From contig JAFLTQ010000009.1 of the NCBI GenBank assembly GCA_022510385.1, positions 1 through 64,000 of the forward strand: 64,000 nt of DNA, in the 5' to 3' direction. Origin of the DNA: Muribaculaceae bacterium. Lineage in GTDB: Bacteria; Bacteroidota; Bacteroidia; Bacteroidales; Muribaculaceae. Under the pieces are notes generated by a model, which worked only from the letters and a program-made list of their open reading frames with translations, was not told the origin of the DNA and did not search any database. The position numbers and the translations under genes were made by a program. Of this stretch, positions 43,575 to 52,594 are shown piece after piece. Position 1 is the stretch's first letter; the number at the start of each line of letters is the position of its first letter.

Positions 43575-44870
43575 TTAATTCTTGGGGGGCTCTTCGTAGT
43601 AGGATTTTTCCACTGAAAATGCAAACGATTTGCGAGTGAACATTATTAAAATCGTATAAGCCACCACCAACCCAAAACTCAAGAAGAAGGCGAATATATT
43701 TTCATTCTTGATATGGAATAAATCACTTAGTCCACTTATGATGAACGGCTCGATAGCTATTGCCAGATAATTGGCTGTCAATACAATTGCAAGTGCCATC
43801 GTGAGTTTCTCCGGATTTGCCACTGTATAGCTGGCCTTATCATAGAGCATCGGTTGGCATATCCCATAACCAAGGCCCGTGAGACCGGCACCAACAAACA
43901 TCGCCCATTTGTAAGGGAAGAATGCAAAGAGACCTAATCCAACCACAAGCATCAATGCAGTCCAGAAGAATGTCCCTCCCCGAAGCCTTCTAACAAACCA
44001 TGTCAGCACATATCCCGGTATAAGTACGAGCAGGAAGAATACGGATGTCACATCTCCCGCGATATTGCTTGGCCATCCATACTGAACCGTAAGTTGCGAA
44101 CTGTAATTGGTAATGGCGATAGAAGTGAATGTCACGAGGAAATAGACTCCTACAAGGCTCCATATCCGGCCCATGTTGAAGCCTTTTTCCTTCACCGGCT
44201 GCTCTTTTTCTACCGGATTCGGATTTGTATCTCCGGAAACAGTTGATGTCTCTTCCCCTTCGCTAATCATGTTCTGTTCCTGCTTGCTCGATGTCTTAAT
44301 GCCCGGAACATTCTTTAGCCATAGGGAGAATATCAAAGGTATAACAGCTGCTAAATAAACTATAAAAGGCAGATGCCAGTTGCGACCTTGAATCAACCAC
44401 CCCACTGCAAAAGTTGCGATTACCACAGTTGAGTTGGAGATTCCTGACTGCCATCCCATTTGTTGCATTCTATATGATCCTGAAAAAGTCTCGGCGATCA
44501 AACCTGTGGAGAATGGAATGAGAAGACCCGCCCCACACCCCAAAAGGCAACTGATGACTATAAGGGTTGTCATGTCTCCGGCAAACAGATACCAGATGGC
44601 ACATCCTGAGTATAATATCAGCGCCCCTACAATGATAGGGATTTTATGCTTTGCCTCCGACAACTTCCCCGAAAGCAACACAAAAGGAATAATGATGAAA
44701 TTTGGTAAAGTCGTCAACAGTTGGACCTCAAGTTCCGGTGCATGAAGTATCTCTTTGAGTTTCCCCTCCATCGGAGCAACTGCCAATCCCGGCAGATTAA
44801 CAATAAGAGATATCGACATAATAGCAAGATATGTCAACATCGTAATCGGAACTTTCCCGGTCTTTACCAT
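43575..44870 (-). CDS. MFS transporter, fourth gene of the gad operon
   Basis: A 431-residue inner-membrane protein with 12 predicted helices and a charged central loop (residues 195-230, SKQEQNMISEGEETSTVSGD). Motifs include LLSGKLSEAKHKIPIIVGAL in the loop 2-3 position and GLTGLGYGICQPMLYDKA in the C-terminal half. The substrate is unknown. It starts 45 bases after gadC on the same strand and is probably co-transcribed. Its position suggests transport of a compound useful under acid stress or in glutamate/GABA metabolism, but this is inference. Confidence 0.78.
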   Translation of the reverse strand: MVKTGKVPITMLTYLAIMSISLIVNLPGLAVAPMEGKLKEILHAPELEVQLLTTLPNFIIIPFVLLSGKLSEAKHKIPIIVGALILYSGCAIWYLFAGDMTTLIVISCLLGCGAGLLIPFSTGLIAETFSGSYRMQQMGWQSGISNSTVVIATFAVGWLIQGRNWHLPFIVYLAAVIPLIFSLWLKNVPGIKTSSKQEQNMISEGEETSTVSGDTNPNPVEKEQPVKEKGFNMGRIWSLVGVYFLVTFTSIAITNYSSQLTVQYGWPSNIAGDVTSVFFLLVLIPGYVLTWFVRRLRGGTFFWTALMLVVGLGLFAFFPYKWAMFVGAGLTGLGYGICQPMLYDKASYTVANPEKLTMALAIVLTANYLAIAIEPFIISGLSDLFHIKNENIFAFFLSFGLVVAYTILIMFTRKSFAFSVEKSYYEEPPKN

Positions 44871-44873
44871 AAC

Positions 44874-44945
44874 TTATTGTTTTTTAAATGGAGTGTTATT
44901 CTCTGTGTTTTATTGTTAATTAGATGGATTGTTATTCTCTGTAGT
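44874..44945. repeat. tandem 36-bp duplication spanning the gadC stop codon
   Basis: Two adjacent 36-base units, 44874-44909 and 44910-44945, agree at about 30 of 36 positions (both start TTATTGTT and share GTTATTCTCTGT). One encodes the last residues and stop of gadC; the other is the spacer before the MFS gene and would read TENNTPFKK. The gadC end has thus been duplicated and the stop position shifted. Confidence 0.75.
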
Positions 44946-46703
44946 TGATGAAACGTCTGATTTATCATCAGAAGAAGCTGCAGGATCGCTTGGAGCCTCT
45001 GTTGGAGCAGATGGAGCAGATGGAACTTCCGGAGCCGCTGTTTGAGGAGCGGGAGAAGTTGGAGCGCTTGGAGTTTCGGTCGTCTCAGCAGCCGGAGAAA
45101 TCGGAGTTGCAACGGTCGGTTGGAGTTTTGCACTCTTTTGCTGAGCTGCTGCTGCTTCTTCTTGGGCAATTTCCTCTTCTTCCTCTGCAAATTGCTGTGC
45201 AGCCTGAGCGAGGGCAGCTTGAGCCTCCGGAGACTTATCCCAGTGGAAAGGTACGAAAGCATTGCCCGGTTGCAACCAGCTGGCTTTCTTACAAGCAAGA
45301 ATAATGAAGGGAAGCACTGTAAAGACGATACAACCAAGAATAAGGACAGTGAACCATACAGCCTTGGAACCCATAGCAATCTGACCCGGAGGGAAGAAGC
45401 TGAAGATAAAGGCTACCAAAGATGCAAGGAATCCTACGCCGGCTACAATCCATAAGAAACCATTACCTTTTTTACCGATTCTGAAAGGTCGTTTTGTATC
45501 TTTCATTGTGTAGCGCAGACGTATCACTGAGGCAAACATCAGCAAATATACAATCAGATACAACAGACAGGTCAACTGCGATAGGATTTGATAAAAACTT
45601 TCTACAGAGGGCATAAGCACCATTATGAAAGAGAGACCCGTCACGCAAGCACCCTGCACATAAAGCATATTGCTTTGGACTCCATGTTTGTTGGCTTTCT
45701 GGAAAAATCTTGGAAGATATCCGGCCTGACCTACTGCGAAAACTCCCTTGGAAGGACCGGCTACCCATGTCAATACTCCTGCAAGCACTCCGATAGCAAG
45801 GGCCACAGCCATGATCGGAGCAAGCCATTTAATATGTAGGGCTGAGAAATACATGTCGAACCCTTGAAGAAGACTCTGTACGAGGTTGATGTCTTTTACG
45901 GGAAGAATAACACCCAACGCATAAGTACCAAGCACGAATACCAAGACGGTGGCGATTGTACCTATGAGGATTGCTTTTGGATAATTAACGGTAGGATTCT
46001 TAATATCCCTGACGTGAACACCGCTCATCTCCATACCGGCATAAAAGAGGAAGATTGACACGGCAAAGATTATATTGTTGAAATTAGAAAAGTCGGGGAT
46101 AAAGCTTTCGTGCCAGTTCATCTGTGAGTGGCCACCGATGCATAGGAAAATAACACCACAAACCACAAGGATTCCGGCCGGTATAATAGTTCCGATCAAA
46201 CCACCAATCTTGGAAGCCTTCCCTACCCATGTCATACCTCGTAAGGAGATAAGGGTGGCTATCCAGTAGATGGCAAGCACCACGCAGATCATATACCATT
46301 TATTGGCGGCTATATGGCTATCGTAGACATGATCCATACCAATGAATGCCAGGGCGACACCACCGAAGGTCAAAACTGTGGGATACCAGATTGTGCTCTC
46401 TACCCATTGGAGCCAGATACCGAGAAATCCCAGTTTTTCACCATAGGCTTCTCCCACCCAGCGGAACATACCGCCCTGCTGATATGGGAACATCGCAGCA
46501 AGTTCTGCCGCCACCAGCGATACGGGGACCAAAAACACTATAGCAGCAAGGATATAATAGAAAGCGGAACTCACTCCATATTCAGCTTCCGCAGGAAGTC
46601 CACGTAGGGAGACTACTGCAACGATATTCATCATAGCGAGAGTGAAAACTCCCATTTTGGCAGCTTGCTTTATGGTGCCTTTTGATTGAACTGCTGTCGC
46701 CAT
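44916..46703 (-). CDS. gadC: glutamate/GABA antiporter with long low-complexity C-terminal tail
   Basis: A 595-residue APC-superfamily antiporter exchanging outside glutamate for inside GABA, so exporting a proton equivalent. About 12 helices lie in residues 15-475; the start AAKMGVFTLAMMNIVAVVSL matches the GadC/YjeM branch. After LACKKASWLQPGNAFVPFHW (about 480) comes a 110-residue tail: an EEEEEIAQEEAAAAQQ helix, then Pro/Ala/Ser/Thr repeats. E. coli GadC is about 85 residues shorter and its short C-terminal plug gates transport at neutral pH, so the long tail may alter gating or anchor the protein. It is third in the order gadB, glsA, gadC. Confidence 0.88.
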   Translation of the reverse strand: MATAVQSKGTIKQAAKMGVFTLAMMNIVAVVSLRGLPAEAEYGVSSAFYYILAAIVFLVPVSLVAAELAAMFPYQQGGMFRWVGEAYGEKLGFLGIWLQWVESTIWYPTVLTFGGVALAFIGMDHVYDSHIAANKWYMICVVLAIYWIATLISLRGMTWVGKASKIGGLIGTIIPAGILVVCGVIFLCIGGHSQMNWHESFIPDFSNFNNIIFAVSIFLFYAGMEMSGVHVRDIKNPTVNYPKAILIGTIATVLVFVLGTYALGVILPVKDINLVQSLLQGFDMYFSALHIKWLAPIMAVALAIGVLAGVLTWVAGPSKGVFAVGQAGYLPRFFQKANKHGVQSNMLYVQGACVTGLSFIMVLMPSVESFYQILSQLTCLLYLIVYLLMFASVIRLRYTMKDTKRPFRIGKKGNGFLWIVAGVGFLASLVAFIFSFFPPGQIAMGSKAVWFTVLILGCIVFTVLPFIILACKKASWLQPGNAFVPFHWDKSPEAQAALAQAAQQFAEEEEEIAQEEAAAAQQKSAKLQPTVATPISPAAETTETPSAPTSPAPQTAAPEVPSAPSAPTEAPSDPAASSDDKSDVSSTTENNNPSN

Positions 46704-46791
46704 ATTAATCGGGTTTTAATTTTTAGATTGTAGTTTATAGTTTGTGGTTGTTTGGTTTGCTTTTTTATAACAATAATAAAGGCTAAAAGTA

Positions 46792-47760
46792 TTAATCTGC
46801 AACGATTTTTATTTTGTCGCCCTTAAAGATGCCGAGGTCGAGCTTATTCATAAATGATTTAATGACTGCCTGGGCCTTAACGGAATTTCCTGCGTCATCC
46901 AAAGGAGGAGCAAAAGCAGCAATACCAAACAGGCCGGGCATAACACCCATCACTCCACCTCCCACACCGGTTTTGGCCGGGATGCCTGAAGTGAAAAGCC
47001 AGTCACCCGTGTGCTGATAGAATCCAACGCTGGCAATCATCGAAGTGATCTTGGGGGCAATTTCCTTGTCGAACACCTGTAGCTTGCTGACCGGATTGAA
47101 TCCACCGTTGGCAATTGTAGCTCCCATTATGGCAAGCTGGGAAGAAGTGATGCCTAAGGAACATTGACGGGTGTAGAGGTCAAGGCTCATATCTACATCG
47201 TCGTAGATTCTATCGTAGTTTTTAAGCAGCCAAGCTATGGAATGATTGTTGAAATTTGTGGCTGTTTCGCTTTCATACAATTCATCGATCAAGACGGGGG
47301 CTGAGGCGCATAGTGCCGTAATATTTCCCGTGATAGCTTTCCACTTGTCTTCGGAATCTCCTTGCGGGGCTATCATCGAACAAGCTGAAATGGCTCCGGC
47401 ATTTACCAAAGGAGTGGAGGGATGATCGTTTTCCAATAAAAGCGCAAAGATCGAATTAAAAGGAAGACCTGTGGCATCTGCTCCGATCTTTTCAAGCACA
47501 CCCTCAGGAGTGTGTTGTATCATGGCCAAAATAGCCGTTGGAACTTTGGAAACAGATTCGATGCCGAATTTGAACTCTGTGTCGCCTAAATTAATGCATG
47601 TGCCGTCGAGCAATGTGATACTCAGACCGAAAAGATTCGAATCCACATTGGCAAGATAGGGGATGTAGTTGGCATTTTTGCCGCCTGTCAAGTTTTTAAC
47701 TTCCTGATAGGCTTCGTTTGCGGCATTTTTTATTTGGGAAATGGTCAGATTTTTTTCCAT
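46792..47760 (-). CDS. glsA: glutaminase
   Basis: A 322-residue serine-dependent beta-lactamase-fold glutaminase converting glutamine to glutamate and ammonia. The catalytic SxxK is S69-V-S-K72 in FGIESVSKVPTAI. Other family motifs are NAGAISACSM, the YDDVDMSLDLYTRQCS stretch and AKTGVGGGVMGVMPG. In this operon it supplies glutamate to GadB and ammonia that buffers protons, as in glutamine-based acid resistance. It starts 90 bases after gadB, beyond a strong hairpin. Confidence 0.94.
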   Translation of the reverse strand: MEKNLTISQIKNAANEAYQEVKNLTGGKNANYIPYLANVDSNLFGLSITLLDGTCINLGDTEFKFGIESVSKVPTAILAMIQHTPEGVLEKIGADATGLPFNSIFALLLENDHPSTPLVNAGAISACSMIAPQGDSEDKWKAITGNITALCASAPVLIDELYESETATNFNNHSIAWLLKNYDRIYDDVDMSLDLYTRQCSLGITSSQLAIMGATIANGGFNPVSKLQVFDKEIAPKITSMIASVGFYQHTGDWLFTSGIPAKTGVGGGVMGVMPGLFGIAAFAPPLDDAGNSVKAQAVIKSFMNKLDLGIFKGDKIKIVAD

Positions 47761-47780
47761 AATGCAATTGTAAAATTAAT

Positions 47781-47819
47781 AAAAAAATTGACAGTCCGGA
47801 GACTTTCCGAACTGTCAAT
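47781..47819 (-). terminator. strong intrinsic terminator or attenuator between gadB and glsA
   Basis: On the minus strand, ATTGACAGT and ACTGTCAAT (47819-47811 and 47795-47787) form a 9-bp stem, extended by an inner TCCG/CGGA pairing. A run of seven T follows at once. It sits 30 bases past the gadB stop and before glsA, so most transcripts may stop after gadB, with read-through for glsA-gadC. Confidence 0.75.
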
Positions 47820-47850
47820 ATAACAATTTTCTCTATATAAAGGTTTAGAT

Positions 47851-49275
47851 TTATTTACCGGTGTGATTGAATGCCCTCTTCTTGAGAGGTATATTCTTCT
47901 CCATGGCGATACGAGTTGTTGTAGGATACTCGAGTGCATTAAGCTCTGCAACAGAACTTTTGATGTCGCCGATGAGCTGGTCACACATATCGCGGCTGAA
48001 CCCTTGCTTGCAAAGCACACGCATCACAACGGTTGTCTCGATATTAGCCGGCATAGCGTATGCAGGAACCATCCAGCCGTGCATCTGAAGCTTGTCTTGA
48101 AGGTCGTAGAGCGTCCACTTGGCTGTGGCTTGCACTTCCGGTTTCATCTTCCAAACAACGATCGGGTTGGGGACTTCGTCGCTGTAGTTTACGAATTCCG
48201 GCATTTGAGCTAACTGATCGTGCAAATACTTCGCAATTGTCAGTGAATTGTATTGCACCTCTTTGTATCCCTCAAATCCTAATTTGATGAATTGATAATA
48301 TTGTCCCAATATCTGAGCTGCAGGACGTGAGTAGTTCAAACCTACCTGTGTCACTTCTGCGCCAAGATAATCAACTGTGAATGCCATATCACCGGGCAAA
48401 TACTTCTTGTCTTTCCATACAACCCATCCAAGACCCGGATATACAAGTCCGAACTTGTGGCCTGATGTGCTGATTGAAAGAACCCATTTCAAGCGGAAAT
48501 CCCACTTCTTCTCCGGGAAGAGGAACGGAAGAATATATCCGCCTGTGGCTGCATCAACGTGGATACATACCTCATTACCGGTGGCTGCATTATATTTCTC
48601 AAGAGCTGCATCCAAAGCTTCTACATCATCGTTAAGACCTGTCCAAGTTACACCTTGTATTGCTACAACACAAATAGTGTTTTCATCACACATCTTGATG
48701 GCTTCATCGATATCGAGAGTTATGCTCTTTTCAGTGAGAGGCACCTGACGCATTTCGATGTTCCAAAGAGAAGCGAATTTTTCCCAAACCACCTGATAAC
48801 CGGCTGAGATAACGAAATTCGGCTTGTCGTAGGGTTTTCCTGCTTTCTTTCTACGTTCTATCCAACGTTTCCAAGCTGCAATTCCACCTAACATACAAGC
48901 CTCTGAAGAACCTATTGCAAGCGCTCCCGCTTTCCAACGGTTAGTCTCCGGAGTGTTCCACAAATTGGCAACAATATTGATACATTTCTGACACATCACG
49001 GCAACGCGTGGATATTCAGTTTCATCGATATAATTAATATTGATGGCTTCGTTCATCAATCTTGTTGCGTAATCATCCATATAGGTGGTTACAAAAGTAG
49101 CGAGATTCAGGCGTGGCTGAGTCTGTGCATAAGTCTCATCTTTCACCATCTGATAAGCTACTGACGGGATTGTCGGGCCATCCGGTATCTTTTGTTCCGG
49201 GGCCGGATTTAGCATGGCATTTGTGCCAAAGGCATCGCTCTTAGCGTCACCTTGTCTTAAATTGGGGTCAATCAT
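47851..49275 (-). CDS. gadB: glutamate decarboxylase
   Basis: A 474-residue PLP enzyme that decarboxylates glutamate to GABA and uses up one cytoplasmic proton. The PLP lysine is K274 in SISTSGHKFGLVYPG, and the cofactor aspartate is D241 in IHVDAATGGYILPF. The C-terminus HTGK at 471-474 resembles the pH-responsive C-terminal end of GadA/B, whose last His-Thr residues close the active site at neutral pH. It is the first gene of the acid-resistance operon; 49276-49484 upstream holds a terminator of ackA and no clear consensus promoter. Confidence 0.95.
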   Translation of the reverse strand: MIDPNLRQGDAKSDAFGTNAMLNPAPEQKIPDGPTIPSVAYQMVKDETYAQTQPRLNLATFVTTYMDDYATRLMNEAININYIDETEYPRVAVMCQKCINIVANLWNTPETNRWKAGALAIGSSEACMLGGIAAWKRWIERRKKAGKPYDKPNFVISAGYQVVWEKFASLWNIEMRQVPLTEKSITLDIDEAIKMCDENTICVVAIQGVTWTGLNDDVEALDAALEKYNAATGNEVCIHVDAATGGYILPFLFPEKKWDFRLKWVLSISTSGHKFGLVYPGLGWVVWKDKKYLPGDMAFTVDYLGAEVTQVGLNYSRPAAQILGQYYQFIKLGFEGYKEVQYNSLTIAKYLHDQLAQMPEFVNYSDEVPNPIVVWKMKPEVQATAKWTLYDLQDKLQMHGWMVPAYAMPANIETTVVMRVLCKQGFSRDMCDQLIGDIKSSVAELNALEYPTTTRIAMEKNIPLKKRAFNHTGK

Positions 49276-49375
49276 AATTTTGTTTTTTTATAGTTTTAAT
49301 CCTTAATTTAGTTCCTATATTGATATAACAGAATTATCCTTTATTAGTTCATCTTTTCTTCATCAGATTTTATAA

Positions 49376-49421
49376 CAAAATTCGCAGGTTTGCTCCCATT
49401 TAAAGGATACAAACCTGCGAA
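49376..49421 (-). terminator. intrinsic terminator of pta-ackA
   Basis: TTCGCAGGTTTG (49381-49392) pairs perfectly over 12 bp with CAAACCTGCGAA (49410-49421). On the minus strand it is followed by TTTTGTT. It ends the pta-ackA operon before gadB. Confidence 0.88.
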
Positions 49422-49484
49422 CTAAATCATTCCCTCTGATTAAGAGAGGAATATCGAAATTTGTATTATTTCTCCGCTATTCTA

Positions 49485-50681
49485 TTATTTCTTAACGATA
49501 GCAGCAGTGTCTTGTGCTATCATCATCTCCTCATCGGTCGGGATCACAACAACATGCACCTTGGAGTCCTTTCCGGAAATCTCTATTTCTTCACCTCTGA
49601 CCTGGTTGGCCTCTGCGTCAAATGTCACTCCCATATAAGCCAACTGTTTGCAGATGGCTTCGCGGGTTGACCTCTGATTCTCTCCGACACCTCCGGTGAA
49701 TACTATAACATCGACACCACCAAGCACTGCTATATAAGCGCCGATATATTTAATAATCCGGTATTCATACATCTGGAGAGCCAATTTTGCCTTTTCATCG
49801 CCGGCAAGTATAGCGCTCTCGATATCACGCATATCGCTCGACTTCTCTGAAACTCCCAAAACTCCACTCTGTTTGTTGACAAGTTTGCTTAACCCGGCTG
49901 CGTCAAGATTCTCTCTCTCCATTATATAGATGAGAGCTCCCGGATCAACATCTCCGGAGCGGGTGCCCATCATCAGACCCTCGGTGGGTGTCAGACCCAT
50001 TGAGGTGTCGACACTTATGCCGTCACGTATGGCGGTGATACTTCCTCCGTTGCCGATATGACAGGTGATGATACGCTGCTTTTCATAGGGAAGGCCCAAG
50101 AATTCGCAAGCCCTGCGAGACACATACCGGTGGCTTGTGCCGTGGAAACCATAGCGTCTGACTCCATATTTCTTGTAAAGTTCGTAAGGCAACGCATACA
50201 TAAAGGCTTTTGCCGGCATCGTCTGATGGAAAGCTGTGTCGAAAACTGCAACCTGAGGCACATCCGGGATCAACGACGAAACGGCCTCGATTCCTGTGAC
50301 ATTCGCAGGATTATGTAAGGGAGCAACACTGTAAGCCTCCTTTACCTTCTCTATAACCTCCGGAGTGATCAAAACCGACTCGCTGAAAGTCTCCATGCCA
50401 TGCACAACCCTGTGGCCTACAGCCTCTATTTCATCAAGACTCTTGACAACACCATTCTTAGGATCTGTTAATAAATCCAAGATATTCTTTACTGCCTCTT
50501 TGGCAGTGGGCATCGGAGTGGTGATAATCTCTTTTTCTCCATCAGGCCTCTTGAACTTCAAAAAAGAGTCGGGGAGTCCGATTTTCTCTACTCCTCCTTC
50601 AGCCAAAACTTCCTTTGAAGAGGAATCTATCAGTTTATATTTCACACTGCTTGATCCGCAGTTTAATACAAGAATTTTCAT
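49485..50681 (-). CDS. ackA: acetate kinase
   Basis: A 398-residue kinase making ATP from acetyl phosphate. It starts MKILVLNCGSSSVKYKLID, the family phosphate-binding motif. It also has YGVRRYGFHGTSHRYVS, IITCHIGNGGSITAIRDG and a C-terminal VIPTDEEMMIAQDT that binds the nucleotide region. It follows pta by 26 bases, the usual acetate-producing pair of fermenting Bacteroidales. Confidence 0.97.
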   Translation of the reverse strand: MKILVLNCGSSSVKYKLIDSSSKEVLAEGGVEKIGLPDSFLKFKRPDGEKEIITTPMPTAKEAVKNILDLLTDPKNGVVKSLDEIEAVGHRVVHGMETFSESVLITPEVIEKVKEAYSVAPLHNPANVTGIEAVSSLIPDVPQVAVFDTAFHQTMPAKAFMYALPYELYKKYGVRRYGFHGTSHRYVSRRACEFLGLPYEKQRIITCHIGNGGSITAIRDGISVDTSMGLTPTEGLMMGTRSGDVDPGALIYIMERENLDAAGLSKLVNKQSGVLGVSEKSSDMRDIESAILAGDEKAKLALQMYEYRIIKYIGAYIAVLGGVDVIVFTGGVGENQRSTREAICKQLAYMGVTFDAEANQVRGEEIEISGKDSKVHVVVIPTDEEMMIAQDTAAIVKK

Positions 50682-50707
50682 ATCTGTTACAACTTATCTT
50701 TTAAAAC

Positions 50708-51721
50708 TTAAAGTCCTTTGTCACCGATTGCCTGGTTGCAAGTCACAATGATAGTATTGACTATATCCTCAACAGTTGCCCCTCTTGAAAGATCATTGAC
50801 AGGAGCGGCAAGACCTTGAAGTATCGGGCCCACGGCGCCGGCACCTGCAAGACGTTGCACGAGTTTATAAGCGATATTCCCGGTTTCAAGCGACGGGAAA
50901 ATCAGCGTGTTGGCGCGACCTGCAACTTCGCTTTCGGGTGCTTTGAGCCGTCCAACCATCGGAACAATCGCTGCGTCACTCTGAAGCTCTCCGTCAAGTT
51001 TGAGGTCCGGAGCCAGTTTATGAGCAATTTCGAGAGCCTCTTTTACCTTGTCAACTCTCGGATGGGTTGCACTCCCCTTTGTAGAGAAGGTGAGCAATGC
51101 AACAACCGGGTCGAGGCCGGCAATATCCTTGGTGGTCTTCGCGGTAGCCACTGCGATCTGAGCCAATTCTTCAGCAGTCGGATCCGGAATCACGGCGCAG
51201 TCAGCGAATACCAACATATGATGGTCGCCAAAACCACAGTTTTCCGGCAACAGCATGATGAAGGCGCCACTTACTACCGAGATGCCCGGTTTGGTCTTCA
51301 ATACCTGGAAAGCTGCCCTCAATACGCTTGAAGTAGGACTCAAAGCACCGGCCACCATTGCATCCGCTTCACCGGCCTTGATTAATAGACATCCCAGATA
51401 TAGAGGATTCTTCACAGTATAGCGCGCATCCTGTAGGGTCACTCCTTTGCTTTTACGAAGCTCGGCAAAGAGTTCTGCATATTTTTCTGTTGCATTATGG
51501 TCATCGCCATCTATGAATTCTGCATCCCCGATACGCACTAACCCTAATTCCGCAGCCTTTGCAAGGATTTCATCCTTTTTGCCGATAAATATTATATTGG
51601 CAGCTTTCTTCTCAATAATCTGTTCTGCTGCTTGAAGGGTCCGAGGTTCTGTAGATTCGGGCAATACAAGGCGTTGCGGGTGATCCTGCGCCTTCTTGGT
51701 CAATCTTTCAAATAATGTCAT
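50708..51721 (-). CDS. pta: phosphate acetyltransferase
   Basis: A 337-residue single-domain Pta that converts acetyl-CoA and phosphate to acetyl phosphate. Motifs include LVLPESTEPRTLQAAE, VAGALSPTSSVLRAAFQVLK and PDLKLDGELQSDAAIVP. It lacks the N-terminal regulatory domains of the 700-residue E. coli enzyme. It is first in the pta-ackA operon. Confidence 0.96.
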   Translation of the reverse strand: MTLFERLTKKAQDHPQRLVLPESTEPRTLQAAEQIIEKKAANIIFIGKKDEILAKAAELGLVRIGDAEFIDGDDHNATEKYAELFAELRKSKGVTLQDARYTVKNPLYLGCLLIKAGEADAMVAGALSPTSSVLRAAFQVLKTKPGISVVSGAFIMLLPENCGFGDHHMLVFADCAVIPDPTAEELAQIAVATAKTTKDIAGLDPVVALLTFSTKGSATHPRVDKVKEALEIAHKLAPDLKLDGELQSDAAIVPMVGRLKAPESEVAGRANTLIFPSLETGNIAYKLVQRLAGAGAVGPILQGLAAPVNDLSRGATVEDIVNTIIVTCNQAIGDKGL

Positions 51722-51802
51722 GGTATTATATTTTTTATTTTTTGATATAATGTCCCTTTATTCCCTTTTTGAAATTCATTCAGATATGGAGGGTTATCTT
51801 TG

Positions 51803-51810
51803 CAAAAATA
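51803..51810 (-). promoter_or_regulatory. possible -7 element of pta-ackA
   Basis: On the minus strand TATTTTTG followed by CA matches TAnnTTTG(C), 81 bases before the pta start codon. The -33 region is only a weak match (ATTA in place of TTTG). Confidence 0.4.
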
Positions 51811-51935
51811 GTAAAAAAGTATAAAGTGGATAATGCTTATTGTAAAAAAATTTGCAAAGACAGAACAAACTACAAGCCTTGGACTCTTCAAATTTAAATA
51901 TCTATTCACTTTCGCCACTTTTTGGGAAGATAAAA

Positions 51936-51967
51936 TTTGGAAAATAGAGTAATTCGGATTAACTTTG
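51936..51967 (+). promoter_or_regulatory. consensus promoter of the tRNA-Glu / rpsT unit
   Basis: TTTG at 51936-51939, exactly 20 bases, then TAACTTTG at 51960-51967. This is a full consensus Bacteroidetes promoter 20 bases before the first tRNA-Glu. No other promoter is evident before rpsT or the second tRNA, so all three may be one transcript. Confidence 0.82.
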
Positions 51968-51987
51968 CACCGCAAATGTTAGCGAAT

Positions 51988-52059
51988 GGCCCATTCGTCT
52001 ATCGGTTAGGACGAGAGATTTTCATTCTCTAAAGAGCAGTTCGACTCTGCTATGGGCTA
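51988..52059 (+). tRNA. tRNA-Glu (anticodon TTC), copy 1
   Basis: A 72-base cloverleaf: acceptor GGCCCAT/ATGGGCT with a G-T first pair and discriminator A; D arm GTCT/GGAC; anticodon stem AGAGA/TCTCT around TTTTCAT (anticodon TTC); T arm AGCAG/CTGCT with loop TTCGACT. CCA is not encoded. It lies 68 bases upstream of rpsT. Confidence 0.96.
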
Positions 52060-52127
52060 CTATTCAACAATTTAAGTTTAAAGAGCCAAAGGCCTTGGAA
52101 AGGTCAATGGTTAGAAATTGATAAAAG

Positions 52128-52382
52128 ATGGCAAACCATAAATCATCGCTTAAAAGAATCCGCCAATCTGAAAAAAGAAGATTGGAAAACCGCTATTGGG
52201 CAAAAACAGCTCGCACTTCTGTGAGAAAAATCCGCAAAATGACCGATAAAAAGGAGGCTCAGGAAGCCTACAATAAAGTTAGCGCCCTCCTCCAAAGACT
52301 CGGTAGAAAAAATATTATCTCAAAGAATAAGGCGGCCAACCTCTGCAGCGGCCTCGAAAAATATATTAATAAACTCGCTTAA
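52128..52382 (+). CDS. rpsT: 30S ribosomal protein S20
   Basis: An 84-residue basic protein, MANHKSSLKRIRQSEKRRLE at the start, the typical S20 N-terminus that binds 16S rRNA. It continues KNIISKNKAANLCSGLEKYI, matching the end of the family, and length is normal. It is set between two tRNA-Glu genes, probably in one transcript with them. Confidence 0.96.
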   Translation: MANHKSSLKRIRQSEKRRLENRYWAKTARTSVRKIRKMTDKKEAQEAYNKVSALLQRLGRKNIISKNKAANLCSGLEKYINKLA

Positions 52383-52507
52383 GGTTTAGCAATTAATAGC
52401 GATCGGCTTTATAACTTTGACTACCCGGTCAACACAAAAAGGAGGAAGCCAAAGTTTAAAAAAATCCATTTCGCTATGTTTTAATTTAATCCTTAATCAG
52501 TTTATCC

Positions 52508-52579
52508 GGTCCATTCGTCTATCGGTTAGGACGAGAGATTTTCATTCTCTAAAGAGCAGTTCGACTCTGCTATGGACTA
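52508..52579 (+). tRNA. tRNA-Glu (anticodon TTC), copy 2
   Basis: Identical to copy 1 over 72 bases except for positions 3 and 70: GGTCCAT/ATGGACT in place of GGCCCAT/ATGGGCT. The C-G pair is thus replaced by T-A and pairing is kept. It lies 125 bases after rpsT and is followed by a terminator. Confidence 0.96.
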
Positions 52580-52594
52580 CGTATTACTTAGATA

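Noticed and set aside
44864..45455. Long open frames on both strands over the gadC tail
   Set aside because: They are caused by the repetitive Pro/Ala/Glu codons of gadC; translations are low complexity and lack starts or neighbours.
47863..48807. Several overlapping plus-strand frames opposite gadB
   Set aside because: They are antisense shadows of a well-supported gene, with no family motifs.
51795..51803. TATCTTTG on the plus strand upstream of the tRNA promoter
   Set aside because: It matches the -7 consensus but has no -33 partner and no gene at a suitable distance; the full promoter at 51936-51967 accounts for the tRNA.
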